From positions 119,140,886-119,204,885 of the forward strand of contig CM040126.1 in assembly GCA_022559845.1 (NCBI GenBank): 64,000 nt of DNA. The letters are read 5' to 3'. Of this stretch, positions 1-11,067 are shown in pieces. Position 1 is the stretch's first letter. Every line of letters starts with the position of its first letter. Both the position numbers and the translations under genes were made by a program. The stretch comes from Amorphophallus konjac (taxonomy: Eukaryota > Streptophyta > Magnoliopsida > Alismatales > Araceae). The notes under the pieces were generated by a model, which saw only the letters and a list, made by a program, of their open reading frames with translations, was not told the DNA's origin and searched no databases.

Positions 1-720
1 GACGACTATGTTGTCATGAAAAAGGATGACAATTTTGCATGTGAAAATAAATACACTTTCAAAAAATAAAGAAATGCTTCTTATTTTTATTATGGGAAGC
101 TAGGCCACATGATAGGAAATTACTTTATGAAGCAACATGATGAAGTTCATGCCATGAATGTTAAATCTAATTTTCAAAGAAAATTCAGTGATAACCATGC
201 TTTTCGTGCTCAAAGGTTTCCATCTTCTAAGAGAAAGTTTCATGGAAAAACTCATGCCAACAATAAGAAACTATTTCGTAGACCCACATCTCCTTGTTGT
301 TTTCATTGTGGGAAGTACAGTCATGTCATGAAAAAATGTTAATTTTTGAACAATGATAACCTTCATGCTTCTAGGATGAACACGAGGTTTAATTTTGATA
401 AACCTAGAACTTTTGCAAATAAGAGATGGAATGGTGTTGAAAATTCCTTTAGTTGTGAAAGGAGGTCTTTTGTTAGTTGTCACTACTGTGGCAACTTTGG
501 GCATACTATGTATGATTGCTCTTTAATGTATTTTGATGATATGTATGCCTAGAGAATATGGAAGGCACCCACTAGAGGTGCAACTAACCATCAGGGACCC
601 AAGAAAATTTAGGTACCCAAAATCGTTGAATGAGAACTTTGTTGCAGGGATGCCTTGAGGTCAAGTGGAAGGCTTGGAAAATAATGGTTGCTCAAGGCAC
701 AGGTTTTGAAAATAAATTTT
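1..720 (+). pseudogene. SIRE-like gag remnant with zinc knuckles
   Basis: Three CCHC zinc-knuckle positions lie about 60 residues apart. The first (about 73-120) has lost its cysteines. The second (about 298-340, C-F-H-C...H...C) and third (about 478-520, C-H-Y-C...H...C) are complete. They are followed near 596-630 by a G-P-K-K-I-stop-V-P-K stretch, where the copia family normally has a tryptophan (TGG changed to TAG). Gag binds the genomic RNA and packages it into virus-like particles. Stops follow the second knuckle (340-342) and recur at 550-552. The start is outside the window. The lineage call rests on the multiple knuckles, the V-P-K segment and the downstream SIRE-type tract. Confidence 0.7.
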
Positions 721-3159
721 TGAATTATCTTTAAAAATCTAAAATTTATTTTAAGTGAATTTTAATTCATGAAAATCAAGAAAAATATATTTTTCTTATG
801 AGTTTGCATTGTATCTATCTGTTCATTGTTGCATGACTACATGGTATATTAAATGGTGACTAGAGGAAGGGCAGGTCATTCCTGTCTGAAATCTATCACC
901 CTGCGTGAGAATGTGCCTCCACCTCATACCATGAGTCACTTATTCATTTAGGTCATAGGTTGCATGATTTTCAGAAAATATCAAATGTGAATTTTATGCA
1001 CATAGAAAGGGAGAGTTTGTTCTTGAATGAATGATTTGGAATTATAAACTCTAATTCATCTTTGTGGAAATGTATCTCATGCCTATTGCTACATCTGAAT
1101 TGATCCTGATATTGTTATATGATTTTTGGGACCAACAATGAAATGCTAGCCTCCTTTAAGGCTATTGCTAAGCTAGCATGCTTTAAGGCATATGGTGATG
1201 CCTATTGAACTCAGGTATTAATTCTAAAACTTGATTTATCTTTTCCCTAGCCTGTTGTGATGGATTTACTTATTGGTTGAATGGAATTCAAAATCTTGAA
1301 AATTTTGTTGACTATTGAATATTCTTCAATCTGAATTGCTCGAACACATTTGTGATTTGTGAATGAATCCTTGAACTGAGCTATTTTAGTTGAAAATCTA
1401 TTTTTGAATAATTTCTGAAAATAATTGGGTTATATTGCTTGATTTTGATCATATTTGCACCCTTGTTCATAAATGCTATGTCATGGAGAATGTTTATTGT
1501 TTATCATTTGAATGTGAATGCTTTCATGTTTAATTTATCATGATAGTCTGAAAATTAAACTCATTGGATCTTGCTTTTGCATTGCATTACGTTGCATTGC
1601 ATTAGAATTCATGCATTAGGTGCGTTAAGTTTATTCAAATGAAAAAGTGAAAATTTACATTTTGCACCCTTGTTAAATTTTACAATGTGTTTAGAACTTT
1701 CAAATGAAAATCTGAAATCTTGCATCACATTGCGTTTTGCATCGCATTTAGGACATTCAAATGAAATGCATCATTTTGGACATTGTTCATGTTACATAAA
1801 TGCTAAAGTGAATTCTTCGAACAATGGTATCATGTCTTCGAGACCAACAATTTGCATATCTTTTCATTTTGCATTGCATATTACATATACTTCCATTGTG
1901 TGCTTGCATGTTATTATATGATATTCACCCCCATCATTAGAATTTCTATAACCTTATGTTTTCTTGCTAAATAATGTTGCATATGAGTCATTACTGGGGT
2001 GTTTCATATCATACACTCAGGGAGAGTAAATATTTGATAAGTGCATCTATTTAGGGAGAGCTAACACTGTTATGTGTTCATGATATTTTTGGTGTACATG
2101 CTGAATCAAATTCACACACATCATGCATAAAATGTGAAAATGAGTGTTAGAGATAAGGATATAGGAATTTCTTTTCAACACTCTAGAGATGTTAAACTTG
2201 CTACATGTATGTTGAAGAGGTAGTTGAGGAAAAAATTATCTACCTATCTTTGTTAAAAGAATGTGAAATGAAAGGCAGAGTAATGCTCAGTTTCACTGAG
2301 TAAACTGGATACATGTCACCTGAGACGTGATATGGTTCATTTCTAAAAGGTGTTTGACTAAAGTACCTCTATTCAGAATGAAATGAAATAGTTCAATATT
2401 CTGAGTAACTGAGGATTCTGGCATGAGCTCCATGTGTCTCCTCGCGTAAAAAAGAATTATTAGAATCTGATCATTCTTTGAAAAATTTTGAATATATTGA
2501 AAATTTTGTTTTGGAAGTTTGATGAGGTAGAGCGTAGCCTCCAATATGCTGTTCTCATAAATTGAAATGCAGTCTGTATAATCTCTCATTGTGTTGTTTT
2601 AAAAATCTAAATATCCATATGGCTATAATTATTTTTCATGTTATTCACTTACACTCTTGGTAATTTGATTTAATATGTATTCAGAAAATTGATTGACTGC
2701 ATAGACTATAGCATGACTCTTATATGCGATTGCACAACCTCCTAGGTGCTATAAATGAACATTCCGGTTGTCATGACTCACATGCATTTTTCTTATATCC
2801 ATTCCCTTCTTAAATAAGTAAGGGGGAGCTATGTTGCATGTATATATACATATCTGCTTGGTTGCATCATATGCATCTCATATGTCATCATTTGTATGCA
2901 TTTTGCTTCATGCTTTTTCAAAAAGAAACTAAAAATCTAAAAATCTGAAAATCAAAGAAACACATTGATGTGTCATCTTGTCTATGCCTTGCAATTGCAT
3001 CATCTGAACTTCTCTTGTGAGCTTTCATTGATTCATGAATCCAACTTGTTCGTCTTGGTGAAATTTGAACTCCATTATTTTCATCACCACTTTTTGATAA
3101 TGCCAAAGGGGAAGAAATATTTGGATTGTGATTGATACCATAATATTTTGTCATCATCA
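721..3159 (+). other. SIRE-like 3' non-coding tract
   Basis: AT-rich, no credible reading frame. It contains several PPT-like purine runs (gggagag near 1009 and 2022, agggagag near 2053, aagggggag near 2820) besides the true PPT, and one copy of a conserved hairpin at 2411-2443. Repeats of ATTGCATT/TTGCAT are frequent at 1570-1870. Equivalent tracts occur on the - strand at 23805-25925 and 43857-45050. Confidence 0.7.
2401..2450 (+). other. Conserved SIRE 3' hairpin, copy 1
   Basis: Outer stem GAGGA (2411-2415) with TCCTC (2439-2443); inner stem GCAT (2421-2424) with ATGT (2432-2435), ending in a G.U pair; 7-base loop. It is flanked by CTGAGTAACT upstream. The same architecture with different base pairs is found at 24704-24735, 24811-24843 and 44987-45019. 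Confidence 0.6.
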
Positions 3160-3172
3160 AAAAGGGGGAGAT
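3160..3172 (+). promoter_or_regulatory. Polypurine tract, SIRE-like element
   Basis: The run aaaagggggagat lies directly before the LTR start at 3173. The PPT is the RNase H-resistant primer for plus-strand DNA synthesis. The same sequence sits, reversed, next to the LTR at 23805. Confidence 0.8.
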
Positions 3173-5180
3173 TGTTGGGTTCATTGTGCTCCCTCTTAGT
3201 CTTGGTTTTGATGATAACAAAATATTGTGTGTGGTTGAGGAAGATTGTTATGCTTGCATATGATTTTGATGATAGTGTGTATTCATGATTATAGCCTTGT
3301 TTCATATGTCTCAGAACTAGAAGATTTGGTACATGCTATATGAGATTGTAAAGAGTCTCTCATGCCTTGATTGTAAAGATCGTTGCTATACTTGCATGTA
3401 TTTCATTTGGGAGTTTCTTGGGATGGTAAGGAGCTTAAGGCTTACATGCAAATCTTGAAATGAATGTATGAGCTTGCTGTGTGCTTAATTTATTCATGTA
3501 AATCTTGATGACCTTTCATGTATGCCTTCTTGAAGCATTGAGCGTGTTTGGTTCTTCAAGGTTTATACTTTGGTTGAATGATGATTTCACTTTGGTTATA
3601 TGCATGGATATTTGCTCTTGATTTTTGATTAGAGAAAACTAAACTTTCTCTAAGGATTTATGAGCAAGCTAAATGTTTGAATCCCTCATGCATATCATGC
3701 ATGTGTTTTGTATGGGCTTTCATGATTATACTTCATGCAATTCTTACATGGACCATGTTTAAATATGGTTCAGTGAATGGCTAATTGGTCTTGAACTTTG
3801 GATTGAAAATATTGGGCTTAGTTTGTGATTTCATGTGTCATCTTCATGGATTTTTCATGATCTTTATTTCATATGCGAACCAATTGATTTAACTTGTTTT
3901 TCATCATATAAATTCACAATTGAATGTTTGAATTCATTGGGTTGCATGTTAAGATCATTGAATCATCATTAAAAATCATTTTATAAAGTATCAAGTTGAA
4001 TGGGTCGACCCCCTCACTGAATGGGTCGACCCTTGGGCTGTAAAATGGCCATTTAGAATCCAATCTGCAAGTGGGTCGACCCACTTACAGAGAAGGGTTG
4101 ACCCATCTCCCTGTTCTGGGCAAAATTAGAACACTGTCTGAAAGTGGGACGTCCCACTTGTTAGATAGGATGTCCCATCTGGTTTCGCAGCTCCGCACGT
4201 CCATTCTGTGGGCCACCGAAATCCAACGAAATCACTTCCAAATGGGTTGAAAATTTACCATAATGCCCTTAGGTTATTGATGAACATCTTAGAGGGGTTT
4301 TGCTAGGGTTTTGCAAGGGTTTATGGGTCTTTTGATCATTCTCTCTTGGGTGTATATATAACCTACGATTTTGGGAGAAAAATGAAGAGCTAACATTTTC
4401 TATCTATCTTGTAGGAGAAGAAAAGGGGCAAAGCAAGGAGGAGCTCTTGAAGGAAGGATTTGATCTACTTGGAGAGGATTTTGGAGTTCGTGGAAGAAGA
4501 AGAAAAAGAGCGGATTGACGAGAGGACTAAGAGGACGCAAGAATCGTCTTCATCCGGCTTCCCTCCGAATTGTGGTTCAAGGAATATCTTCATCCGGCTA
4601 TTGGAGTTCAAGGGAGATTATTTCTACATACTTTCTATGTTGTTCTTGATATGCTCCATCTTCTATAGTTTGGGTTTAGAATGATTTGATCATTCGTGTT
4701 TATTTTCTGAACTTAGAGAAATTGTGTGTGTGGACCGTCGGTGTACGGTCGTGTCTTGAACCGTCTGCGTACGATTGTGGATTTATTGGGCTACGTGTTG
4801 CAGCACGAGTGTGTGTATTTACAGGCGTCGTTCTACGTGTGTGTTTGGAGGATCATCTCTGTTTTGGGGATTTGTCCTCGAGTGAAGCCTCACCGGGTTT
4901 GGTGAGGGGTGGACGTAGGGAGCCTTTAGTGGTCCCGAACCACCTTAAAAAATTCGCTATGCACTGTGGTTTGGTTTGTTGTTTGTATGATTTGAATATC
5001 ATATCCGTTTGTATGATCATGTAGGAATGAAGAGATTGAAAGAATTAGTTACCTTGTTTAGTTAATTCCTCAATCTTGATAAAAGTTGTTAATTCCGCTG
5101 CGTAGTGTTTAAATTTGCCATCTAGTGTTGGGGACAATTCAACCCTCCTTCTTGTCCGCTCGTCTACCCCGGGACCAACA
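3173..5180 (+). repeat. 3' LTR of + strand SIRE-like element
   Basis: 2008 bp, starting TGTTGGGTTC after the PPT and ending GGGACCAACA. The opening TGATGATAACAAAAT is shared in style with the LTR starts at 23804 and 37472. U3 holds three pairs of ten-base palindromes (GGGTCGACCC at 4002, 4023 and 4072; GGGTTGACCC at 4095; GGGACGTCCC at 4146 and a variant at 4167). A TATA box lies at 4353-4360. The leader has a CCTCACC/GGTGAGG hairpin (4888-4907) followed by a conserved GTGGACGTAGG segment. Reading frames within it (4460-4684, 4686-5024) show no family features and I do not call them genes. Confidence 0.85.
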
Positions 5181-7836
5181 CCTAAAATAGGCTATTTACG
5201 AAATTTAGAGGATAAGTATACCAATTATCAGATAAATCAACAGATATATATCAAAAGAGTTTGAATTTATTCAAATTCGGCGCCCATTGGTAAAACGGTC
5301 TATCGGACGACCGCATGGGACTAAAAACGGTCTATACTAGATCGCTAAGATCTGCAGATTCTGTGAATGGAAGAAGACATGAAAAGATGAGAACTTTGGC
5401 ATCCAAATCGCCTAGGATTGATGCTATCTCTTAGATAGATGAGTCTAGAAGGCTTGAGGATCGAATTAAAACCCTAATTAGGACTCTATGTTCGTTCTAA
5501 TCCATGGAAACCCTAGCTAACCCTATAAATAGATCACAAGTTCAACCTGCGCGACCCTTACTTTTGGCTCACGTGGAACTAAGGTAAGTAAGGCGAATTT
5601 GAGGTAGCATTCAAAGTTGCAGGTTCGGTACAAGAATCTCAGGAAATTATGCGACCGGGCAAGATTGATCGGACAAATAGAAGCCCTAAACGAGGTAATT
5701 AGATAGGGGTTCTTTAGAACTAATTGTTCCTTTTAGTACCATCTTCTTACCCTCAAAATTTCATAGTCATAGGTGAAGAGGATCAAGAGTTAGAAGGTCA
5801 CGAAGTTGCTATTTCAGTTTAGGGCGAGTAGGAACTAGGGTCAAGTTCCAATCTTAAATTCGTCGATTAAAGCCTAATTCAGAGGTAGGTTATCTCATGA
5901 ATGGCTTAAACGTGATGTTAGGAGTAAAAGCCCTCTTATTCCATGAGTTTTCATTCATTGTACGTGGAGTATTTTATGTTTCGTTGAGACTGCGCAGTAA
6001 GTTCATAATTCATACATGCACTTAGCCCTAATATAATAATAATAGAAATTCTTGTCTATTTTTAACAACCAATGCACATTCTTAGCCTAAATACCTTCTA
6101 GCATGTTTTACTACATGTTTTACATCGTTTCCATGCATGACATGCCCTAGGTTAGCGTTTTATTTCACTATTTTGCACCTTTTGTCTATCAGACAGAAAC
6201 GATCCATAACTTGACCACCCCATTTAAACAACGGTTCATCGCGAGACCGTTTATAACCCATGTGGCCATATCATGATCGCTATTTGGTTCTATGAACCTA
6301 GTTGAATTTTGCATATTAGAAACCCTATAATTATGTTATTTTTCATTAAAAATTTTATTTATTTTTCTATTAAATACCCTGTTTCAGCCTGTGCATGATT
6401 TTAAACGTTATTTTCGTTATCATGTAATTTCATGCCTAAATGTTATAGTTTTATAATTAAATATTTCCTCTTATATTTTTGAAACATGATTCATGGTGGT
6501 ATTTAGAACGTTGTTTTGATCGCTATTTCACATGATCCACTCTTATCTCTTGAGTCAATTTCATAAGTACATGGCATTTACTCCGGTATGCGACCATTAG
6601 ATACACGTTGCACTTATAGGCACATCTCTTGGACTTGTGAACCTCTCTGCCAGATATTCCTTCTGTCAGGCTAGGGGATCTTGTTTCAAGGCCTTCGTAA
6701 GACTTCGCGAGCTTGCGATTCCCACTAGGACGCCGAGCTGGTTGTACCCTTAAAGCCCAAGTTGTCTAGAATGCACTCACATGACCGATTGTTTTACTTC
6801 CTGTACTCTGGTTAGTAGCAGCCTATAAGAGACCATCTCTGTTAGATAGCAGTTCTTTCCCTGACCGTTTCTATCAGAAAATGGCCCCCTCTGTGACCGT
6901 TATTACCCAGAAGTGGTTAAGTGTCGACTTTTCTTTCATTCTGGTTGACACAGTCTAATTGCGACCTTAATTGGACCGTTATTATAAATTTAGTGGCCTA
7001 GCTGTGACCGTTTTCTTCCTGAAACGGCCCAGTATATGACCGTCTCTTTTTGTTAGGTTCATAACCCGAGGTTTGACCCAAGGGTTGTTCTAAATGTGCT
7101 CTTGGATGATCTTAGGATTATCTGGATTCCAAACTTATGTGTAATAAGTTAATGTTAAGATATGGAACCTAATTAATGTACCGTTATGCTGCTCGAATGC
7201 CGCCGTGGCATAATGTTCTTTTAATTCTTCTTTGGAATCATATATCATTTTTGGAACATTCTATACCTTGGTTACTTGATCATGAAACTTTAGTTGAACT
7301 TGTTACATTATTGGCCACACTTTATTGTTATATCTTGTGAAAGTAGCTGGATTTATAACTTGAAGCTGCAAGACCGGGCACGGATTGTGTCCAAGGGCTC
7401 CATGCTAGTCCTCACGGTCGATGGTCGGAAATATGCTATAAACCATGGGGTACGATGATACTGGCATCGCATTACACTGGGAGTACTTTCTCTTATAAAT
7501 GAGTGAAATTTATAAGGCTCCTCATGGAAATTACATGCTTGTTAATGCATAGCCTTTACAAGGTTGTGTAAGTACTTTCTAGTTACATGCTCGTACATTC
7601 TTGTTCATGAAAGGCCAACTTACATCTACAGGATTAAATCTTGCTTGATCATATACTTACTTACTCGGATATATCATGATTCTATATTCTTGAATGTTTT
7701 GGCTTATGCCTTATGATTTACCGCATTCTCATTTTTCTATCTTAACTCTAGTGTAAAAATATTAATCACTTAAATATTACCTTCATGTTAATATGAAGAT
7801 ACCTGCTAGGCAAGTGTGCTCACACCTATTTTCTTG

Positions 7837-8080
7837 TGTAACACTCTCAAATATAGCTAAGTTGTACTCTATATCATCGAGGCGCCTTTTAAAGTATCGG
7901 CTCAATTCTTAAAAAGAACTCTGAAGTTAAGCGTGCTTAATGGGGAGTAGTACTGGGATGGGTGACCTACCCGGGAAGTCCCCTATTCTGGAGCTGATCA
8001 CTGTTAGAAAAGGACAAAATCGTGAGGCCGGTAGGTCAAAGCGGACAATACCTCGACGGTGTAGAGTACGGGACGTGACA
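7837..8080 (+). repeat. Cassandra LTR 1
   Basis: 244 bp, TGTAACACTC...CGTGACA, aligned with 8333-8566 throughout; starts and ends with the TG/CA dinucleotides. Confidence 0.9.
7914..7982 (+). ncRNA. 5S-rRNA-like segment in Cassandra LTR 1
   Basis: The stretch from agaact through the box-A-like agttaagcgtgctt (7924-7937) and the box-C-like ggatgggtgacct (7956-7968) to gggaagtccc matches plant 5S rRNA. In Cassandra this part can act as a pol III promoter inside the LTR. Box A keeps the usual GCGTGCTT here, whereas the LTR 2 copy has GTGTGCTT. The 5' third of a true 5S gene is much more diverged, so this is not a functional rRNA gene. Confidence 0.85.
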
Positions 8081-8083
8081 GAA

Positions 8084-8096
8084 TGGTATCAGAGCC
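8084..8096 (+). promoter_or_regulatory. Cassandra PBS (initiator Met tRNA)
   Basis: tggtatcagagcc lies three bases after LTR 1 and is complementary to the 3' end of plant initiator Met-tRNA, the minus-strand primer. Confidence 0.9.
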
Positions 8097-8332
8097 ATAC
8101 CCTAGCCGGAAGTGTGGGAACTAAGTGCCATGCAGGGAAAAGTGCTACGCTATGGGAGCCACCTCTTGAGCCGAAAATGAGAAAAAGTACTACATAGTGG
8201 GAGCCACCTCTTGAGCCTGTAGGGGCCACCTCTAGAGTCCTACCTACCTGGGGGCTTGATTACGTGATTGCGTGATATATGTGCCCAGCGACGAGGACGT
8301 CGCCTATATAATAGGGGTAGATTGTGACACCC

Positions 8333-8566
8333 TCAAATATAGCTAAGTTGTACTCTATATCATCGAGGCGCCATTTGAAGCATCGGCTCAGTTCTTAAAA
8401 AGAACTTCGAAGTTAAGTGTGCTTAATGGAGAGTAGTACTGGGATGGGTGACCTACCCAGGAAGTCCCTCATTCTGGAGTCGATCACTGTTAGAAAGGGA
8501 CAAAATCGTGAGGCCGGTAGGCCAAAGTGGACAATACCTCGATGGTATAGAGTACGGGGCGTGACA
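8333..8566 (+). repeat. Cassandra LTR 2
   Basis: 234 bp, TGTGACACCC...GCGTGACA. It differs from LTR 1 by scattered substitutions and short indels. Confidence 0.9.
8400..8468 (+). ncRNA. 5S-rRNA-like segment in Cassandra LTR 2
   Basis: Same 5S-like block as in LTR 1: agaacttcgaagttaa, then gggatgggtgacct and aggaagtccc. Box A carries a C-to-T change (GTGTGCTT). Confidence 0.83.
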
Positions 8567-8907
8567 TCTTATCTTTTCAGAAAATACTAGTGGATCGGAT
8601 TTGGATTATGCTAGTAGTGGGTCCGAGAGCGATTGATGGTCTATTTGAACGAGAGAAGCCATAGTTATAAGTGTTTAGTCGAGTCAGATGTAATCTATGA
8701 TTTCTTGAATCGTAGAGTTGATCTCATGTGATTGGATTATTTATTAATGAAATAAAGTTTGAAATTTTGAACAATTACTTTTGTAATTACTTTTATGTGA
8801 TTGTCTTGCGCTCTGATTTCATGCTTGCGAGAGGCTTACCATGCCGGCTGTTCACGTTCTTGAAATTCCTTCCGTTGTAATAAAAGCTCGGGGCATGACA
8901 GTTAGAG

Positions 8908-8920
8908 TGGTATCAGAGCC
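8908..8920 (+). promoter_or_regulatory. PBS of outer chromovirus
   Basis: tggtatcagagcc, seven bases after the LTR end at 8900; complementary to initiator Met-tRNA, as usual for plant chromoviruses. Confidence 0.9.
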
Positions 8921-9134
8921 TAGGTCTGAGAAAGTCCTAGGAAAATGACATGTCATAGGCTAAGTCCAAGGTTTAAGGACACGTACCTATGAACTAGGCA
9001 AGAATTCTGAACCCATGTGAGAATTGGGTAGAACCCGGAGTGAGATAGTTATATAGAAATTATATTAGGGTAAATCTTCCCGATTCTAAGGAACATAACT
9101 AAAGGTTCACTTTTTCAGGTACCTTGAATTCTCA

Positions 9135-10137
9135 ATGGGTCATCGTGTGAACTGGGATGAGATGCAGCAAACTGTTGCGAGTCTTGCCCAAGCCCTGCAG
9201 ATCGTGGCCCAAGCTGGTGCAAGGGCTGGCGCGGGTAGCTTACAGAGCAATTTTCGAAGCATAAATCATCCATGGTTCTCTGGCTCTTCTAATCTAGATG
9301 AAGTGAAAAATTGGATCGACGAGATGAGCCAGATATTTGATGTTATGCAATGCACCAGTCAGGAAAAGGTTCGTCTTGCTACATTCCAGCTTAACAAAGA
9401 TGCCCGTACGTGGTAGAAGTCTATTTCGGCACCGCCTCCAAATGCTCCGCATACTTTGGAGGGATTCCTCACTCTCTTCCGAGCCAAATACTTCTCCGAG
9501 CATGTCAAGGAGAGAAAGGCGGTAGAATTTGCATCGCTACATCAAGGCATGATGACGGTAGCAGATTATGAATTACAATTTTCTCGTTTAGCACCATATG
9601 CTCAACATCTAGTGAGCACTAATCTTCTGAAAGTCAATCACTTTTTGGACGGGCTGTGACCCATCTTTATTCAGCAACTTGGCCCACAAAATATTCGGAC
9701 CTACGCAAAGATGGTCCAACGGGCACATTTGTGTGAACGAACCTTGGAAAAGGTCGACAAACTTAATGGCAAAGGGGAGGAGCCGAGCCAGAAGTCTGAT
9801 CGATGAGGAAGAAAAGAGGAAATATTCAGTATCACCTACAACTCTCGGGATAACAAGAAGAGATCTCGTAATAGTAACGGGCATGTCAACGGTAAGAATA
9901 AGAGGGTTAAAGAAGAAGAAAAGGTTCTCACAACTGCTTGCTCTTTCTGTGAAAAATTCGGCCATTCGGCAAAAGAGTGTTGGAAGCGTCTCGGCGCTTG
10001 CTTAAGGTGTGGAAGCTGGAGCACCACATGCCGGATTGCCCTCTCATGAAGGATCAGTCTTCTAGCGGTGGACGTAAGCGACAGGCTTGTCTTAACGCTG
10101 TTCTAGACGATGATGAAGCACCCAATGATGATGGGTC
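9135..10137 (+). pseudogene. Chromovirus gag, nonsense-mutated
   Basis: The start MGHRVNWDEMQQTV lies about 215 bp after the PBS. A retrotransposon-gag domain follows: an F-x-G-x-x-(D/N)-L-D-E-V-K-N-W-I motif, then A-R-T-W and a basic tail leading to a CCHC knuckle (about 9937-9978, C-S-F-C...G-H...C). A second knuckle (C-L-R-C) is frame-shifted. Gag forms the particle and binds RNA. In-frame stops occur at 9414-9416 (tryptophan position, TGG to TAG) and 9657-9659 (arginine position, CGA to TGA), with further damage after 9800. The frame ends abruptly at 10137 against foreign LTR sequence. The homologous knuckle region of the right-hand chromovirus (about 63700-63792, - strand) is closely similar. 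Confidence 0.85.
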
Positions 10138-10671
10138 TGTTGCGTCCCTATGGTTTTGATGATAGCAAACACTATAAGTCATCATGTGTTTGCATGAAGT
10201 TTGAATAATGATTGCAATGTGCATCTGTTTAAGAATTTAGTCATTTCATCGAACAGGTAGCATGCACACCTTTTGATGTGACATACCCTTGGACCAAAAT
10301 GAACAAGCACAATTTGCAATCAAATGGACTGATATTGGCGACCGCTCACCCGATGCTCACCAAGACCCGGGGTAACTTGGCAATGCCAAGTGGAGGTTGT
10401 GTGGGCTGGGCCCTTGCTGGTAGAGGGCCAGCAAGGCCAAGGTTTGTCTCCCCAAGGGTATGGCTGCCCAATTCAAGGGAGCCGACGAGGTGCCAAGGCA
10501 CGGGTTCCACTCTTTTCCCACGGTGATCACTTATAGCAAAGGAGCTTAAGGATCAGGCTCTCATTCACGGCCAACGGAGTTTATGAACTAATATTAGAAA
10601 GAACAAGCACTGAATGGAGCTAAGAGTGGAGCACTTACTCGACCGGTTTGAAGAAATCGTGATAGGATGCA
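10138..10671. repeat. SIRE-type LTR terminus, orientation unclear
   Basis: Begins TGTTGCGTCC and over its first 58 bases matches the LTR start at 23804 read on the - strand (about 51 of 58 identical, including the shared tgatgatagcaaacactat). It is therefore either the 5' end of a + strand LTR of a sister family, truncated at about 10671, or the far end of the - strand LTR 10672-23804, which would then have inverted-repeat termini. The reading frame 10278-10526 has no recognisable features. Confidence 0.55.
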
Positions 10672-10925
10672 AGGCCTGGATACAGAGGGGGGGGGTGAAT
10701 GTATCCTACTCCAAATATCACCCAATTAAAACTCTAATGCTCAAGTATGCGGAATTAAGAGCAGTTGATGAAAAGTGCTGAAAATACTTAGAAGGAACTC
10801 AGCAAGACAACACAAATCTATTAGCCCTCACACGTTTCTAAGCAAGCATCTAATGAGCGCAGCAGAGAAAATAACATATAAGGAAAAACAAACCACAAGT
10901 GAACACCAAGATTTTTAGGTGGTTC

Positions 10926-11067
10926 GGTCCAAAGACCTACGTCCACCCCTCACTCCAAACCGGAGTGAGGCTTCCACTAGCTAGGCTAGAAACTACAGAC
11001 TTAGTCTGCAACAAATTGCTGCCACATAGCTTGACCAGGGGAACAACCTCCCCTCTTCCTCCCAACC
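10926..11067 (-). other. Leader hairpin cluster, left part
   Basis: Successive short hairpins: GGTC/GACC (10926-10937), a 9-bp CCTCACTCC/GGAGTGAGG stem (10948-10970) and CAGAC/GTCTG (10996-11008). The cluster continues across the chromovirus insertion at 20655-20935. The 9-bp hairpin is the counterpart of those at 4888-4907 and 45247-45265. Confidence 0.6.
11063..11067. repeat. Target-site duplication, left
   Basis: caacc, matched by caacc at 20655-20659 on the other side of the intact chromovirus. Confidence 0.95.

Larger units (their letters stand above)
1..5180 (+). mobile_element. SIRE-like Ty1/copia element, 3' part
   Basis: The 3' portion of a + strand copia element: a zinc-knuckle gag remnant, a roughly 2.6-kb non-coding tract with repeated purine tracts, a polypurine tract (PPT) and a 2-kb LTR that starts TGTTGG and ends CCAACA. 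This long 3' non-coding tract with several AAGGGGGAG-like runs before the LTR is typical of the SIRE/Maximus lineage. Protease, integrase, RT and RNase H are missing between about 700 and 3172, so this copy cannot move by itself. Its right end (5180) cuts into a chromoviral LTR whose uninterrupted copy lies at 39260 onward. The 5' part is outside the window. Confidence 0.85.
7837..8566 (+). mobile_element. Cassandra-type TRIM carrying 5S-like LTRs
   Basis: A complete miniature LTR element: LTR 7837-8080, initiator-Met PBS 8084-8096, about 240 bp of non-coding interior, a short purine run (ataggggtag) near 8321, LTR 8333-8566. It is flanked by TSD tcttg (7832-7836) and tctta (8567-8571); the empty site survives in the sister LTR at 41999-42003. 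Each LTR contains sequence matching the 3' two-thirds of plant 5S rRNA, including the internal promoter. That is the hallmark of Cassandra, a TRIM family known across land plants. It encodes no protein and depends on other elements' enzymes. I do not treat the reading frame 7940-8197 as a gene. Confidence 0.93.
5181..8900 (+). repeat. 5' LTR of outer chromovirus, truncated
   Basis: Homologous to 39260-42331. The first roughly 205 bp are displaced to the left of the window by the SIRE-like insertion. TATA box at 5524-5531 (ctataaatag). It ends gggcatgaca at 8900. Relative to the 3' copy it lacks about 85 bp near 5607 and carries the TRIM at 7837-8566. Dyads of the form CGGTC...GACCG occur (for example 5296-5313). 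Differences from the 3' copy are mostly C/T and G/A, many at CpG. Confidence 0.85.

Noticed and set aside
7914..7982. Genuine 5S rRNA gene
   Set aside because: The 5' third is strongly diverged, the block is duplicated in both LTRs of a TRIM and no tandem 5S array is present.
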